Part shown: positions 36,747 through 44,948 of the stretch, piece after piece
Layout of the letters: every line of letters begins with the position of its first letter
How positions within the stretch are numbered: position 1 is the stretch's first letter
From: Geojedonia sp051814705
Lineage (GTDB): Bacteria > Bacteroidota > Bacteroidia > Flavobacteriales > Flavobacteriaceae
Reading direction: 5' to 3'
Assembly: GCA_051814705.1 (NCBI GenBank)
Contig: JBPWQW010000004.1
Span: forward strand, 310,001-374,000
DNA: 64,000 bases
Translations under genes and position numbers: made by a program
Notes under the pieces: model-generated
What the model was told of the DNA's origin: nothing
Seen by the model: the letters and a program-made list of their open reading frames with translations, nothing else
The model's database searches: none

Positions 36747-39233
36747 ATGGCAAATACTGAATTTCAAGATATGGATCTTTCCGAACCTCGGGGATCGAGT
36801 TTCGATTTTAAAGGCTTTTTATTTAAGGCCCTTAACCTGTGGAAGCTTGTTTTTGTCAGTATTGGTGTTGCTCTTATCATTGCCTATCTTATCAATATCC
36901 GAAAAGAAAATGTGTACCGTTTAGATTCCTTAATTTCGGTAGAGAGTGAGCAAAACCCGTTTTTTACAGCCAATACCAGTATTTCCTTTAACTGGGGCGG
37001 GGTCTCCGGCAAGGTGGGTAAAATCATGACCACCATCCGTACCCGAACCCATAATGAAAAGGTAGTGGACTCCCTTCAATTTTATATGCAATACCTGATG
37101 CAAGGGAAGTACCGTATGGTCGACGTTTATAAAAACGCCCCTTTTGTGGTCACTTTAGATCGCAGTAATGGACAAATGCTTGGCAAACCTGTTGGGATTC
37201 GTTTTCTTAATGAGAACCAATTTGAAATCTTTGCCGATTTTGAGAGCACTTCGGTCCAAACACAGCGGTATTTGGACAAGGCCACCTATCCGGTTACGGT
37301 TCCAAAAGGGCCTTTTAAACAGGTCTTTAATTTTGGTGAGCCTATAGCCCTTCCTTTTTTTAATGCCACCATCAACAAACGAGAGGGTAAACGTATCCTG
37401 CCTGATTCCGAATTTTTTGTGCGGTTTATCAATTTTGACGGCATCGTACGGGGCTATCAGTTTGCAGTTAATATATCCCCTTTTCAAGGTTCCTCCTCTG
37501 TTCTTCAACTTAGCTTAACGGGTAACAATAAAGCTAAGATGGTGGATTATTTAAACACCACCGCTGCTATTTTAAGTAAGACCGAACTGGAGCGCAAAAA
37601 TCTCTATGCTACCAATACCATCAAATTTATTGATAGTAGTCTGGCAGCAGTCGATTACAACTTGAGAGCGATTGTTGAGGAAATGAATGCCTTTCGGAAA
37701 CAAAATAAAGTGTTTAATGTGAGTGATGAAATGAGCCAGGTTTCCAGTAAATTACGGGATTATGATCTTCAAAAGGAAAGTGAGCAATCCAAACTCAACT
37801 ATCTGAACTCCCTAGAAAATTACCTGCGTACCAAAACCGATTATACCAATATTGCGGCTCCTACTTCTGTAGGGATTACCGAAGGCAATATCTTGTCCAG
37901 TGTTTCAAAAATTACAGGATTGGCCATCGAGCGCCAAAATTTAGAGCATAGTGCCAAAGAAGGTTCAGTACTATTTGAAGATATCGATAGGCGGATCAAC
38001 TCAGAAAAAAATGTCCTGCTAGAGACCATCGATGCCACAAAACAAACCATAGGCATCCAGCTCAACACCATTGGTAAAGCCATAGCTACCTATGAGGCCC
38101 AATTGAGCAGCCTCCCTGAAGACCAGCAGCAGTATTTAAAGATCCAGCGCAAAATGGACATTAGCCAAGAAGCCTATGATGTGTACCAAGCCAAACGCGG
38201 TGAAGCCGCCATCGTAAAGGCGGCCAATGTCTCGGATATTACCGTGGTGGATGCTGCTAAAGATATTGGAAATGGCCCCATAGGCCCCAACAAGTCCTTA
38301 AACTATATGATGGCCTTGATGGTCGGGTTTTTTGTGCCCATGTTTTTCATATTTGTCATTTTTCTGTTAGATAACACCCTCCATGGGTCTGACGAGATCG
38401 AGCGCTTGTCCAATATCCCTATAATAGGATTAATTGGTAAGTATAATTATAAAAATAACCTGATTGTTTTTGAGAAACCCAAATCGGCCGTTTCAGAATC
38501 CTTTAGGGCGATTCGGTCCAGTTTGCAGTTTATTTATAAACGACAGGAATCCGTAAAAGCGAGTCAAAGCCTGATGGTTACCTCTTCGGTAAGTGGGGAA
38601 GGCAAAACCTTTTGTGCCATTAATATTGCAACGGCCTATGCTCTGTCGGGAAAGAAAACTATTTTATTAGGATTGGATTTGCGACGGCCTAAAATCTTTG
38701 GAGATTTTAAGGTTAGTAACGAAAAGGGTGTTGTCAATTATTTAATTGGTGAACAAGACATTGAGACCATAACCTATAAAACCCAAATTGAAAATTTGGA
38801 TATCATTCCTTCTGGTCCCGTGCCTCCTAACCCTTCAGAATTGTTGATGGGCGATGCGATGAAAACTCTGATGCAGGCATTGCGTCAAACCTATGACATG
38901 ATTATTTTGGATACACCTCCGTTAGGGCTTGTAACCGATGCCTTAGAGCTTACTCAGTATTCCGATGCCACCCTGTTTATTGTACGGTTGGACTATACCA
39001 AAAAAGGGATGCTCGCCATTGTGAATGCTAAACACCGTACTGGTGAGGTGAAAAATATCAGTTTTATATTGAATTTTTATAAACATAAAACCCATCAAAA
39101 CTACGGTTATGGTTATGGCTACGGTTACGGCTACGGCTACGGTTATGGCTACGGAGTATATGGGAACGCCTATCACGATCAGGCCAACCCGAGTCTCTGG
39201 AAAAAAGCGCGACGTTTTCTTCGACGCTTATAA
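36747..39233 (+). CDS. Wzc-type polysaccharide co-polymerase / BY-tyrosine kinase
   Basis: An 828-residue inner-membrane protein: a cytoplasmic N-terminus, a first membrane helix (about 31-50), a long periplasmic Wzz-type helical region, a second helix (about 521-542) and a cytoplasmic bacterial tyrosine kinase domain. Kinase motifs are SVSGEGKT (Walker A, K620), ILLGLDLRRP (Walker A', D644) and IILDTPPLG (Walker B, D722). The C-terminus has nine Tyr-Gly repeats (786-803) before VYGNAY, an autophosphorylation tail. It controls chain length and export with the Wza-type protein. The Tyr-Gly tract makes the underlying DNA a hexamer repeat prone to slippage. Confidence 0.95.
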   Translation: MANTEFQDMDLSEPRGSSFDFKGFLFKALNLWKLVFVSIGVALIIAYLINIRKENVYRLDSLISVESEQNPFFTANTSISFNWGGVSGKVGKIMTTIRTRTHNEKVVDSLQFYMQYLMQGKYRMVDVYKNAPFVVTLDRSNGQMLGKPVGIRFLNENQFEIFADFESTSVQTQRYLDKATYPVTVPKGPFKQVFNFGEPIALPFFNATINKREGKRILPDSEFFVRFINFDGIVRGYQFAVNISPFQGSSSVLQLSLTGNNKAKMVDYLNTTAAILSKTELERKNLYATNTIKFIDSSLAAVDYNLRAIVEEMNAFRKQNKVFNVSDEMSQVSSKLRDYDLQKESEQSKLNYLNSLENYLRTKTDYTNIAAPTSVGITEGNILSSVSKITGLAIERQNLEHSAKEGSVLFEDIDRRINSEKNVLLETIDATKQTIGIQLNTIGKAIATYEAQLSSLPEDQQQYLKIQRKMDISQEAYDVYQAKRGEAAIVKAANVSDITVVDAAKDIGNGPIGPNKSLNYMMALMVGFFVPMFFIFVIFLLDNTLHGSDEIERLSNIPIIGLIGKYNYKNNLIVFEKPKSAVSESFRAIRSSLQFIYKRQESVKASQSLMVTSSVSGEGKTFCAINIATAYALSGKKTILLGLDLRRPKIFGDFKVSNEKGVVNYLIGEQDIETITYKTQIENLDIIPSGPVPPNPSELLMGDAMKTLMQALRQTYDMIILDTPPLGLVTDALELTQYSDATLFIVRLDYTKKGMLAIVNAKHRTGEVKNISFILNFYKHKTHQNYGYGYGYGYGYGYGYGYGVYGNAYHDQANPSLWKKARRFLRRL

Positions 39234-39391
39234 GCTCCATAGGATGACTCCTTGATGATTTTAAAACAGCATGATTCCTAACAGGCAATATATAGTTTTT
39301 ATTTGGTAGGGTGGCTCAAACTAGAGACCGATGATTTGGCCCAATATGACCGAAATCTAAAAAAAATAGATGTAGAGTTGACGATTTTATT

Positions 39392-39399
39392 TAGTTTTG
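39392..39399 (+). promoter_or_regulatory. -7 promoter element before the UDP-sugar dehydrogenase gene
   Basis: TAGTTTTG matches TAnnTTTG, 33 bp before the start at 39433. A TTG at 39378-39380 is only 11 nt upstream, so the -33 element is uncertain. With a 199-bp gap after the kinase gene, a separate promoter here is plausible. Confidence 0.45.
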
Positions 39400-39432
39400 A
39401 AGTCTTTCAATGCATACGCTAACAATTAACAT

Positions 39433-40725
39433 ATGATTACCAACCCTAGGATTAGCATTATCGGATTAGGCTATGTCGGTCTGCCACTCGCTGTAGAATT
39501 TGCCAAACATTTTTTGGTGGTGGGCTTTGATACAAACCCCAAGCGCATAGCCGAACTGCAAGCAGGTCAGGATCACACTTTAGAGGTGTCCACAGAAGAA
39601 CTTATGGCGGTTCAAACCACAGACCCGCATGCCAAAATAGGGTTGCTTGTTTCTGCTACTCTAGAAGCAATCAGCGCGTCCAATATTTATATCGTGACGG
39701 TGCCCACACCGACCGATGATCTCAATAAACCCGATTTTAGCTATCTCATTGCGGCCAGCGAAACGGTGGGAACCGTATTAAAATCTGGAGATCTCGTGAT
39801 TTATGAATCTACAGTCTACCCTGGTGTTACCGAAGATATTTGCGTTCCTATTTTAGAAGCCAAGTCTGGGCTTAGGTTTAACCAAGACTTTTTTGCTGGT
39901 TATTCACCCGAGCGGATCAATCCCGGCGATAAAAGCCATACCGTTTCCAAAATTTTAAAGGTCACCTCGGGTTCTACTCCAGAAATTGCACTGCATGTTG
40001 ATGATCTGTATAAAACCATCATTACTGCAGGGACGCATTTGGCACCATCTATTAAGGTTGCTGAAGCGGCTAAAGTCATAGAAAATGCTCAAAGGGATAT
40101 CAATATCGCCTTTGTAAATGAGTTGTCTAAAATTTTTAGAATCCTTGACATCGACACCAAAGCCGTTTTGGATGCAGCGGGAACCAAATGGAATTTTATC
40201 AACTTTAGACCCGGATTAGTAGGCGGACACTGTATTGGTGTTGATCCCTATTATCTGGCGCAAAAAGCTATTGAAAGCGGATATACCCCCGAAATTATTT
40301 TGGCAGGGCGGAAAATGAATGACAGCATGGGGCGCTACGTCGCACAGGAAACCGTGAAGATGATGATCAAAAAAGGAGCGACCATTAACCGCTCTAAAGT
40401 TTTGGTCTTGGGTATAGCCTTTAAAGAAAACTGCCCCGATATTCGCAATTCTAGAGTTATCGATATCATTAAGGAGTTTGAGACCTATCAGGTGTGTGTC
40501 GATGTGTATGACCCTTGGGCGTCCAAAGACGAAGTAAAACGGGAGTATGGCCTAGATTTGAAGTGTGAGCTCTCAGCCTTACAATCGGATTATGAAGCTA
40601 TTATTTTGGCGGTGTCCCACAACGAGTTCGCCAGTCTGGATTTGAAGGGTTTAAAGTCTGAAAATGGAGTGATTTTTGATGTGAAATCGTTTTTCCCTAA
40701 GGATGTTGTGGATGCGCGGTTGTAA
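39433..40725 (+). CDS. Nucleotide sugar dehydrogenase (TviB/WbpO-like, UDP-HexNAc 6-dehydrogenase)
   Basis: A 430-residue UDP-sugar dehydrogenase that oxidises C6 of a UDP-hexose or UDP-N-acetylhexosamine to the uronic acid with two NAD. The NAD-binding motif is GLGYVGLPLAVEFAKHF (from residue 11), the central signature YESTVYPGVTEDICVPILE is present, and the catalytic cysteine is C267 in GGHCIGVDPYYLA. ILAGRKMNDSMG and GIAFKENCPDIRNS are typical of the TviB/WbpO branch, so UDP-GalNAc or UDP-GlcNAc is the probable substrate. It pairs with the epimerase at 41367, as TviB does with TviC. Confidence 0.93.
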   Translation: MITNPRISIIGLGYVGLPLAVEFAKHFLVVGFDTNPKRIAELQAGQDHTLEVSTEELMAVQTTDPHAKIGLLVSATLEAISASNIYIVTVPTPTDDLNKPDFSYLIAASETVGTVLKSGDLVIYESTVYPGVTEDICVPILEAKSGLRFNQDFFAGYSPERINPGDKSHTVSKILKVTSGSTPEIALHVDDLYKTIITAGTHLAPSIKVAEAAKVIENAQRDINIAFVNELSKIFRILDIDTKAVLDAAGTKWNFINFRPGLVGGHCIGVDPYYLAQKAIESGYTPEIILAGRKMNDSMGRYVAQETVKMMIKKGATINRSKVLVLGIAFKENCPDIRNSRVIDIIKEFETYQVCVDVYDPWASKDEVKREYGLDLKCELSALQSDYEAIILAVSHNEFASLDLKGLKSENGVIFDVKSFFPKDVVDARL

Positions 40726-40744
40726 GAAAAAAGTTTAGAAGCTT

Positions 40745-41307
40745 TCAAACTCCCCGTCTGTTAGCACAGATGCCCCTCTTTAACTAAAAAGGGGAGTTTT
40801 TGATTTAGTTAATGTTTTAGGCTTATATTCAGAGTATAATTGTAGTTCTAAATGGCTCCTCCCTTTAGTTAAAGGGAGGTGGTTTTGCTACAGCAAAACC
40901 GGAGGGTTTGTCAAACTCCCCGTCCACACTTAAGGTGTGTCCACCCCTCTTTAACTAAAGAGGGGAGTTGTTATAGTTATTGTTTCATGATTGTCAAACT
41001 CCCCGGCCACACTTAAGGTGTGTCCACCCCTCTTTAACTAAAGAGGGGAGCTTTTGATTTAGTTGTTGTTTTTGCCTTTATTCAAAGTGTAATTGTAGTA
41101 CTAAACAGCTCCTCCCTTTAGCTAAAGGGAGGTGTCTAAATGCTTTTGGCATTTAGACAGAGGGTTTGTCAAACTCCCCGTCTGTTAGCACAGACACCCC
41201 TCTTTAACTAAAGAGGGGAGCTTTTGATTTAGTTAATGTTTTTGCCTTTATTCAAAGTATAATTGTAGTTCTAAACAGCTCCTCTTTCCAACCGGCGGGC
41301 AGGGGAG
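40745..41307. repeat. Nested palindromic element cluster 1 (five copies)
   Basis: Copies at 40745-40796 (half), 40855-40967 (full, 113 bp), 40993-41050 (half), 41108-41220 (full, 113 bp) and 41278-41307 (degenerate). A full element is: left arm around CTCCCTTTAGCTAAAGGGAG, a variable stem, centre GGAGGGTTTGTCAAACTCC, a second variable stem, and right arm CCCCTCTTTAACTAAAGAGGGG. Left and right arms are imperfect inverted copies of each other. Variable stems here are GGTTTTGCT/AGCAAAACC, GTCTAAATGC/GCATTTAGAC, GTCTGT/ACAGAC and CCACAC/GTGTG. Full elements follow a ~57-bp conserved spacer, half elements a ~25-bp one. No gene in this 641-bp gap. Confidence 0.93.
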
Positions 41308-41366
41308 TCCCTGTTTTCTTTATAATAAAAAATCTTACATTTACATTCTAACTTGAAAATTTCTAC

Positions 41367-42335
41367 ATGTACTATACAGAAGACCTTTCAAAATACAACT
41401 TTCTCATCACAGGAGGCGCGGGATTCATAGGCTCCAACATCGTGGGCTATTTGTTACAGCATCAGGCTAAGAACGTTCGGGTGCTGGACAATTTTTCCAA
41501 TGGCTATAAGGCTAACCTTACCGAGTTTAGGGACCATCCTGCTTTTGAGTTGATGGAGGGCGATATCCGAAATTTGGATACCTGCAAGCAGGCCATGGAG
41601 GGTGTGGACTTTGTCTCCCATCAAGCAGCTTTGGGTTCGGTGCCACGTTCCATTCAAGATCCTGCTACAACCCATGCGGTGAATATTACGGGGTTTTTAA
41701 ATATGATGATGGCACTCAAGGAAAGTCAAACGGTTAAGCGCATGGTCTATGCTGCGTCCAGCTCTACCTATGGGGATAGCAGCAGTCTGCCTAAAGTTGA
41801 AGGGGTTATAGGCAAACCGCTTTCGCCTTACGCCGTCACCAAATACGTCAATGAACTCTATGCCGATGTGTTTGGAACGACTTACGGTACCGATACCATT
41901 GGCCTGCGTTATTTTAATGTGTTTGGCCCTAAACAAAGTCCGAATGGGGCTTATGCTGCGGTGATTCCCTTATTTATGCAGGCCTTAAAAGAGGGACATG
42001 CCCCCAGCATCCATGGCGATGGAGAGCAGACTCGCGATTTTACCTATGTCGACAATGCGGTGCAAGCCAATATCAAGGCTTTTTTTGCGGATCAAGCTGC
42101 GGCTAATCAGGTTGTTAATGTGGCCTGTGGGGAGCGGATTAGCGTCAATGGCTTGTGGGAAACTTTAAAAACCGCTGCCCAGTCTAATTTGGAGGTGATG
42201 TACGGGCCTGAACGCCAAGGTGATGTGCGGGATAGTTTGGCGGATGTTTCAAAAGCGAAGCGCTTGTTTGGCTATGAGCCTAAGGTTAAGGTGAGGGCGG
42301 GGTTGAAATTGACCTGGGAATATTTTAATAGGTAA
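41367..42335 (+). CDS. UDP-N-acetylglucosamine 4-epimerase-like SDR (TviC/WbpP type)
   Basis: A 322-residue NAD-dependent epimerase. GGAGFIGSN starts at residue 16, the active-site pair is Y155...K159 (SPYAVTKYVNELY), with AASSSTYGDS upstream and LRYFNVFGPKQSPNGAYAAV downstream, all characteristic of the WbpP/TviC branch. It interconverts UDP-GlcNAc and UDP-GalNAc or their uronic acids; with the dehydrogenase upstream it probably makes a UDP-N-acetylhexosaminuronate for the exported glycan. It is isolated between clusters 1 and 2 of the palindromic elements. Confidence 0.92.
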   Translation: MYYTEDLSKYNFLITGGAGFIGSNIVGYLLQHQAKNVRVLDNFSNGYKANLTEFRDHPAFELMEGDIRNLDTCKQAMEGVDFVSHQAALGSVPRSIQDPATTHAVNITGFLNMMMALKESQTVKRMVYAASSSTYGDSSSLPKVEGVIGKPLSPYAVTKYVNELYADVFGTTYGTDTIGLRYFNVFGPKQSPNGAYAAVIPLFMQALKEGHAPSIHGDGEQTRDFTYVDNAVQANIKAFFADQAAANQVVNVACGERISVNGLWETLKTAAQSNLEVMYGPERQGDVRDSLADVSKAKRLFGYEPKVKVRAGLKLTWEYFNR

Positions 42336-42396
42336 CTTTATTATTTTATTTCTGTTCATTTTGTCTTTATTCAGAGTATCATTTTAGTTCTAAACA

Positions 42397-42752
42397 GCTC
42401 CTCCTGCCTGCCGGCAGGCAGGCCCTTGAGTTAAAGGCGTTGCATTGAGCTTGTCGAAATGGAGGTGTCTAAATGCTTTTGGCATTTAGACGGAGGGTTT
42501 GTCAAACTCCCCGTCTGTTAGCACAGACACCCCTCTTTAACTAAAGAGGGGAGCTTTTGATTTAGTTATTGTTTCATGATTGTCAAACTCCCCGTCCACA
42601 CTTAAGGTGTGTCCACCCCTCTTTAACTAAAGAGGGGAGCTTTTGATTTAGTTAAACCAGAGGGTTTGTCAAACTCCCCGTCTGTTAGCACAGACACCCC
42701 TCTTTGGCTAAAGAGGGGAGCTTTTGATTTAGTTAAACCAAAGGGTTTGGTA
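42397..42752. repeat. Nested palindromic element cluster 2 (three copies and a truncated end)
   Basis: Copies at 42397-42553 (full, left part rebuilt), 42582-42639 (half) and 42661-42720 (half), plus a remnant AAACCAAAGGGTTTGG at 42737-42752 that breaks off beside the 3' end of the DUF559 gene. The rebuilt left part carries a perfect 20-bp palindrome, CCTGCCTGCCGGCAGGCAGG, and then the GTCTAAATGC/GCATTTAGAC stem. Half copies carry the GTCTGT/ACAGAC or CCACAC/GTGTG stems. The 418-bp gap holds no gene. Confidence 0.93.
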
Positions 42753-42753
42753 A

Positions 42754-43119
42754 TTAACTTCTAAAGTTATCTTTTATTTCTTTTAGAACCGAAACTAGGT
42801 TTTCAAATACCATTTTATTTTCAAAGCGTATGATTGTATAGCCCAATTTTTCCAGCTCTCGTGTCCGATTTAAATCATAGGCTTGCGCTAAAGGATTGTT
42901 GTGGACTTCGCCATCCAATTCAATAGTCAGCTTTTCAGAAGCGCAGTAAAAATCTACAATATAATGACCAATACTGTGTTGTTTTGTAAACCTTTTGCCT
43001 TCAAATTTTCTAGCTTTAAGATAGGTCCATAAAAAAGCTTCTGCAGCTGTCAGGTTTTGGCGTAATTCCTTTCGGTATTGTTTTAGTTCTGGTCTTGTAT
43101 GCGTGTTTTGTTTGGACAT
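42754..43119 (-). CDS. DUF559 (Vsr-like) endonuclease domain protein
   Basis: A 121-residue protein made almost wholly of a DUF559 domain, part of the Vsr / PD-(D/E)XK nuclease superfamily. The core is visible as NLTAAEAFLWTYLKARKFEG, then GHYIVDFYCASEKLTIELDG with D56 and E67/D69 in the catalytic positions, H73, and the closing R85...GYTIIRFEN. The ATG at 43119 is preferred over one 54 bp upstream because the family usually begins near this point. No DNA methyltransferase is adjacent, so it is not an obvious restriction gene. It is enclosed on both sides by palindromic elements; its function is unknown. Confidence 0.88.
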   Translation of the reverse strand: MSKQNTHTRPELKQYRKELRQNLTAAEAFLWTYLKARKFEGKRFTKQHSIGHYIVDFYCASEKLTIELDGEVHNNPLAQAYDLNRTRELEKLGYTIIRFENKMVFENLVSVLKEIKDNFRS

Positions 43120-43198
43120 AGTTAAAAATAGATAATATTTATATATTCTTTTTATTTTGCTATTAAAATTCATTTTCTTCTACGCCTGAACGGATGTG

Positions 43199-43508
43199 TG
43201 GGTTTGTCAAACTCCCCGTCTGTTAGCACAGACACCCCTCTTTGGCTAAAGAGGGGTGTTTTTGATTTAGTTGTTGTTTCATGGGTGTCAAACTCCCCGT
43301 CCACACTTAAGGTGTGTCCACCCCTCTTTAACTAAAGAGGGGAGCTTTTGATTTAGTTGTTGTTTCATGGGTGTCAAACTCCCCGTCTGTTAACACAGAC
43401 ACCCCACCCCGCATTCTGGCTCCTTCGCTAAAATCATCCACTGGATGATTTCTTAACGCTCGGCCCCGCCTGTTAACACAGACACCCCTCTTTGACTAAA
43501 GAGGGGTG
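43199..43508. repeat. Nested palindromic element cluster 3 (three copies, one with a new stem)
   Basis: Copies at 43199-43258, 43287-43344 and 43373-43508. The first begins in the centre motif (GGGTTTGTCAAACTCCCC) just beyond the 5' side of the DUF559 gene. The third copy is enlarged and carries another unrelated stem, AAATCATCC-ACT-GGATGATTT, flanked by two copies of the GTTAACAC stem variant. The cluster ends 23 bp before the stop codon of the minus-strand hypothetical gene. No gene lies in the 43174-43531 gap. Confidence 0.92.
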
Positions 43509-43531
43509 CTGTTTTGAACATTAATTTAACA

Positions 43532-44281
43532 TTACAAAAGGTCAATTAACTGTAGTGCGTTGAAGGCTCCATTGTTCAGTGGATATTGAATGCCATTGAT
43601 TTGCTGAAAAAAGGCTACTTTTAACAAGTAAAATGATTGACCAGTACCTACAGGTGCTGCTGCTGGTGTTAAGGTTACGGTTGTAGCCGTACCATTAATA
43701 GGCAGATTGACCACATTACTCAATTGTAGATCCTTGTCGCCAGTAGTAAAATCCAGATTCAAGAAGCCTGATGTGAATGCCACATGCGTGCTACCTTCAG
43801 GAATGTCCAGACGTTGCTGCGGTACAAAATTGACAATTACAATTTCACCCGTAGCCGTATTTAAAGTGTAATCACTTAACAGTACAGACGACAATATTGC
43901 GTTCTTGTTAAAGTTAAACTCTTTTAATACTGTTTTACCTTCGGGAGATAAAATACCAACTTCTACTTTGCGTTGGCCTCTTACCGATGTTAAATCCAAA
44001 TTCTTGACCTGCGACATTCTTTGGGTCAACCTTGAAGACACTTTACTGTCTTTTGCATCTCCCATTAGTTCGGTCACAGCACGCCTTAACATTTTACCAC
44101 TTGAGGCACTATTGCCAAATTCGGCATTGTTTTCGCGTGTACGGATAAAAGCTGGATCACTTTCAATCCTTTCTTTGCTGACACCGCCTTTGGTTCGCAT
44201 GCGGTATCCATCTTCGCTTTTGTAGAAGTTCACTTCTCCGAGTGTACCTTCCACATTAAATAGGCTTTTATATTTTGCCAT
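43532..44281 (-). CDS. Hypothetical 249-residue protein, no known domain
   Basis: A soluble protein without signal peptide or membrane helix. The N-terminus MAKYKSLFNVEGTLGEVNFY is followed by a basic, polar part with many Arg and Lys (KSEDGYRMRTKGGVSKERIE, then RTRENNAEFGNSASSGKMLR). The C-terminal half is beta-rich, with Thr/Val strands and a turn rich in Pro and Ala (TPAAAPVGTG). It reads like a small DNA- or nucleoid-associated protein fused to an immunoglobulin-like or jelly-roll domain, but this is a guess. It is monocistronic, with a hairpin in its leader and the palindromic repeats directly downstream. I do not recognise the family. Confidence 0.75.
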   Translation of the reverse strand: MAKYKSLFNVEGTLGEVNFYKSEDGYRMRTKGGVSKERIESDPAFIRTRENNAEFGNSASSGKMLRRAVTELMGDAKDSKVSSRLTQRMSQVKNLDLTSVRGQRKVEVGILSPEGKTVLKEFNFNKNAILSSVLLSDYTLNTATGEIVIVNFVPQQRLDIPEGSTHVAFTSGFLNLDFTTGDKDLQLSNVVNLPINGTATTVTLTPAAAPVGTGQSFYLLKVAFFQQINGIQYPLNNGAFNALQLIDLL

Positions 44282-44316
44282 CTTTTTAATTTATTTTATT
44301 GTCGGTTCTCGCTACT

Positions 44317-44337
44317 TTCCGACACTATAGGTCGGAA
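44317..44337 (-). promoter_or_regulatory. Leader hairpin before the 249-residue hypothetical gene
   Basis: TTCCGAC (44317-44323) and GTCGGAA (44331-44337) form a perfect 7-bp stem with a 7-nt loop, 36 bp upstream of the start codon at 44281. A second GTCGG at 44301-44305 could compete for the same CCGAC, giving two exclusive folds. Confidence 0.5.
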
Positions 44338-44922
44338 CACTCGAACTGGCAATGGTTATACAAAATGTTTTGAAATTTTCAACTTCTGTCCTTAATATTT
44401 TAAGCATATAGGCCTCTATACTTTAAATTAATGACCTTCAGTATCCTTATTTCGAGGTAAATATCTATCCACTTTTTTATTTATTACTTTGAATTTGGCG
44501 TCTTGGGTTTCTTTGTCCTTTATAGCTTCTTTAGGTTGGTTTCTTTATTTTTTGAATTTTAGACCTGGTTTTAACATTTGGAATTCCATTGATGGTTTTC
44601 GGCGTTTTTGTTGTATTCGGCGTATTTCGTTGTTTTTTGTTCTTTTTGTTTTTTCAACTTTAGTCCGAATCACCTCGGGCGTATCTCGGGCGTATCTCGG
44701 GCGTATCATTGGATGGGTTTGTTGTTGAGTGCTTTCAAGACCGCAGAGCTTCCTCTTCTGTAACCCTAGGAGTAATGATCTGTTCTAAAATTTATAAGGC
44801 CTTGATATTTAGGTCTATATCACGGGATTTTTGTTGTCCTTTTTAGTTTTACTTAGATTTTATAGGTTTGAAATTTGGAGTTATTAACAATTATTGTAAG
44901 TTTTTAGCTGTTAATGTGTTAA

Positions 44923-44940
44923 AATGTTGTTAACAACATT
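44923..44940. promoter_or_regulatory. Perfect 18-bp palindrome, operator candidate
   Basis: AATGTTGTTAACAACATT is self-complementary over its whole length, about 150 bp upstream of the 72-residue gene. The symmetry suits a dimeric repressor site; no regulator can be named. Confidence 0.4.
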
Positions 44941-44948
44941 GTATAGGT

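Noticed and set aside
39303..39422. 39-codon frame in the gap before the UDP-sugar dehydrogenase gene (contains LETDDLAQYDRNLKKID)
   Set aside because: Protein-like, perhaps a gene remnant, but it starts at a TTG, is short, and has no recognised family.
42754..43119. DUF559 protein as part of a restriction-modification system
   Set aside because: No DNA methyltransferase or specificity gene is present nearby; the methyltransferases in the window are of the small-molecule/glycan type.
40745..43508. Palindromic elements as a CRISPR array or IS ends
   Set aside because: Spacers between copies are themselves conserved and copies differ in inner stems; no transposase gene or simple target duplication was seen.
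44489..44728. 79-residue + strand frame
   Set aside because: TTG start, unusual Phe/Trp/Cys-rich composition from T-rich DNA, and no family pattern.
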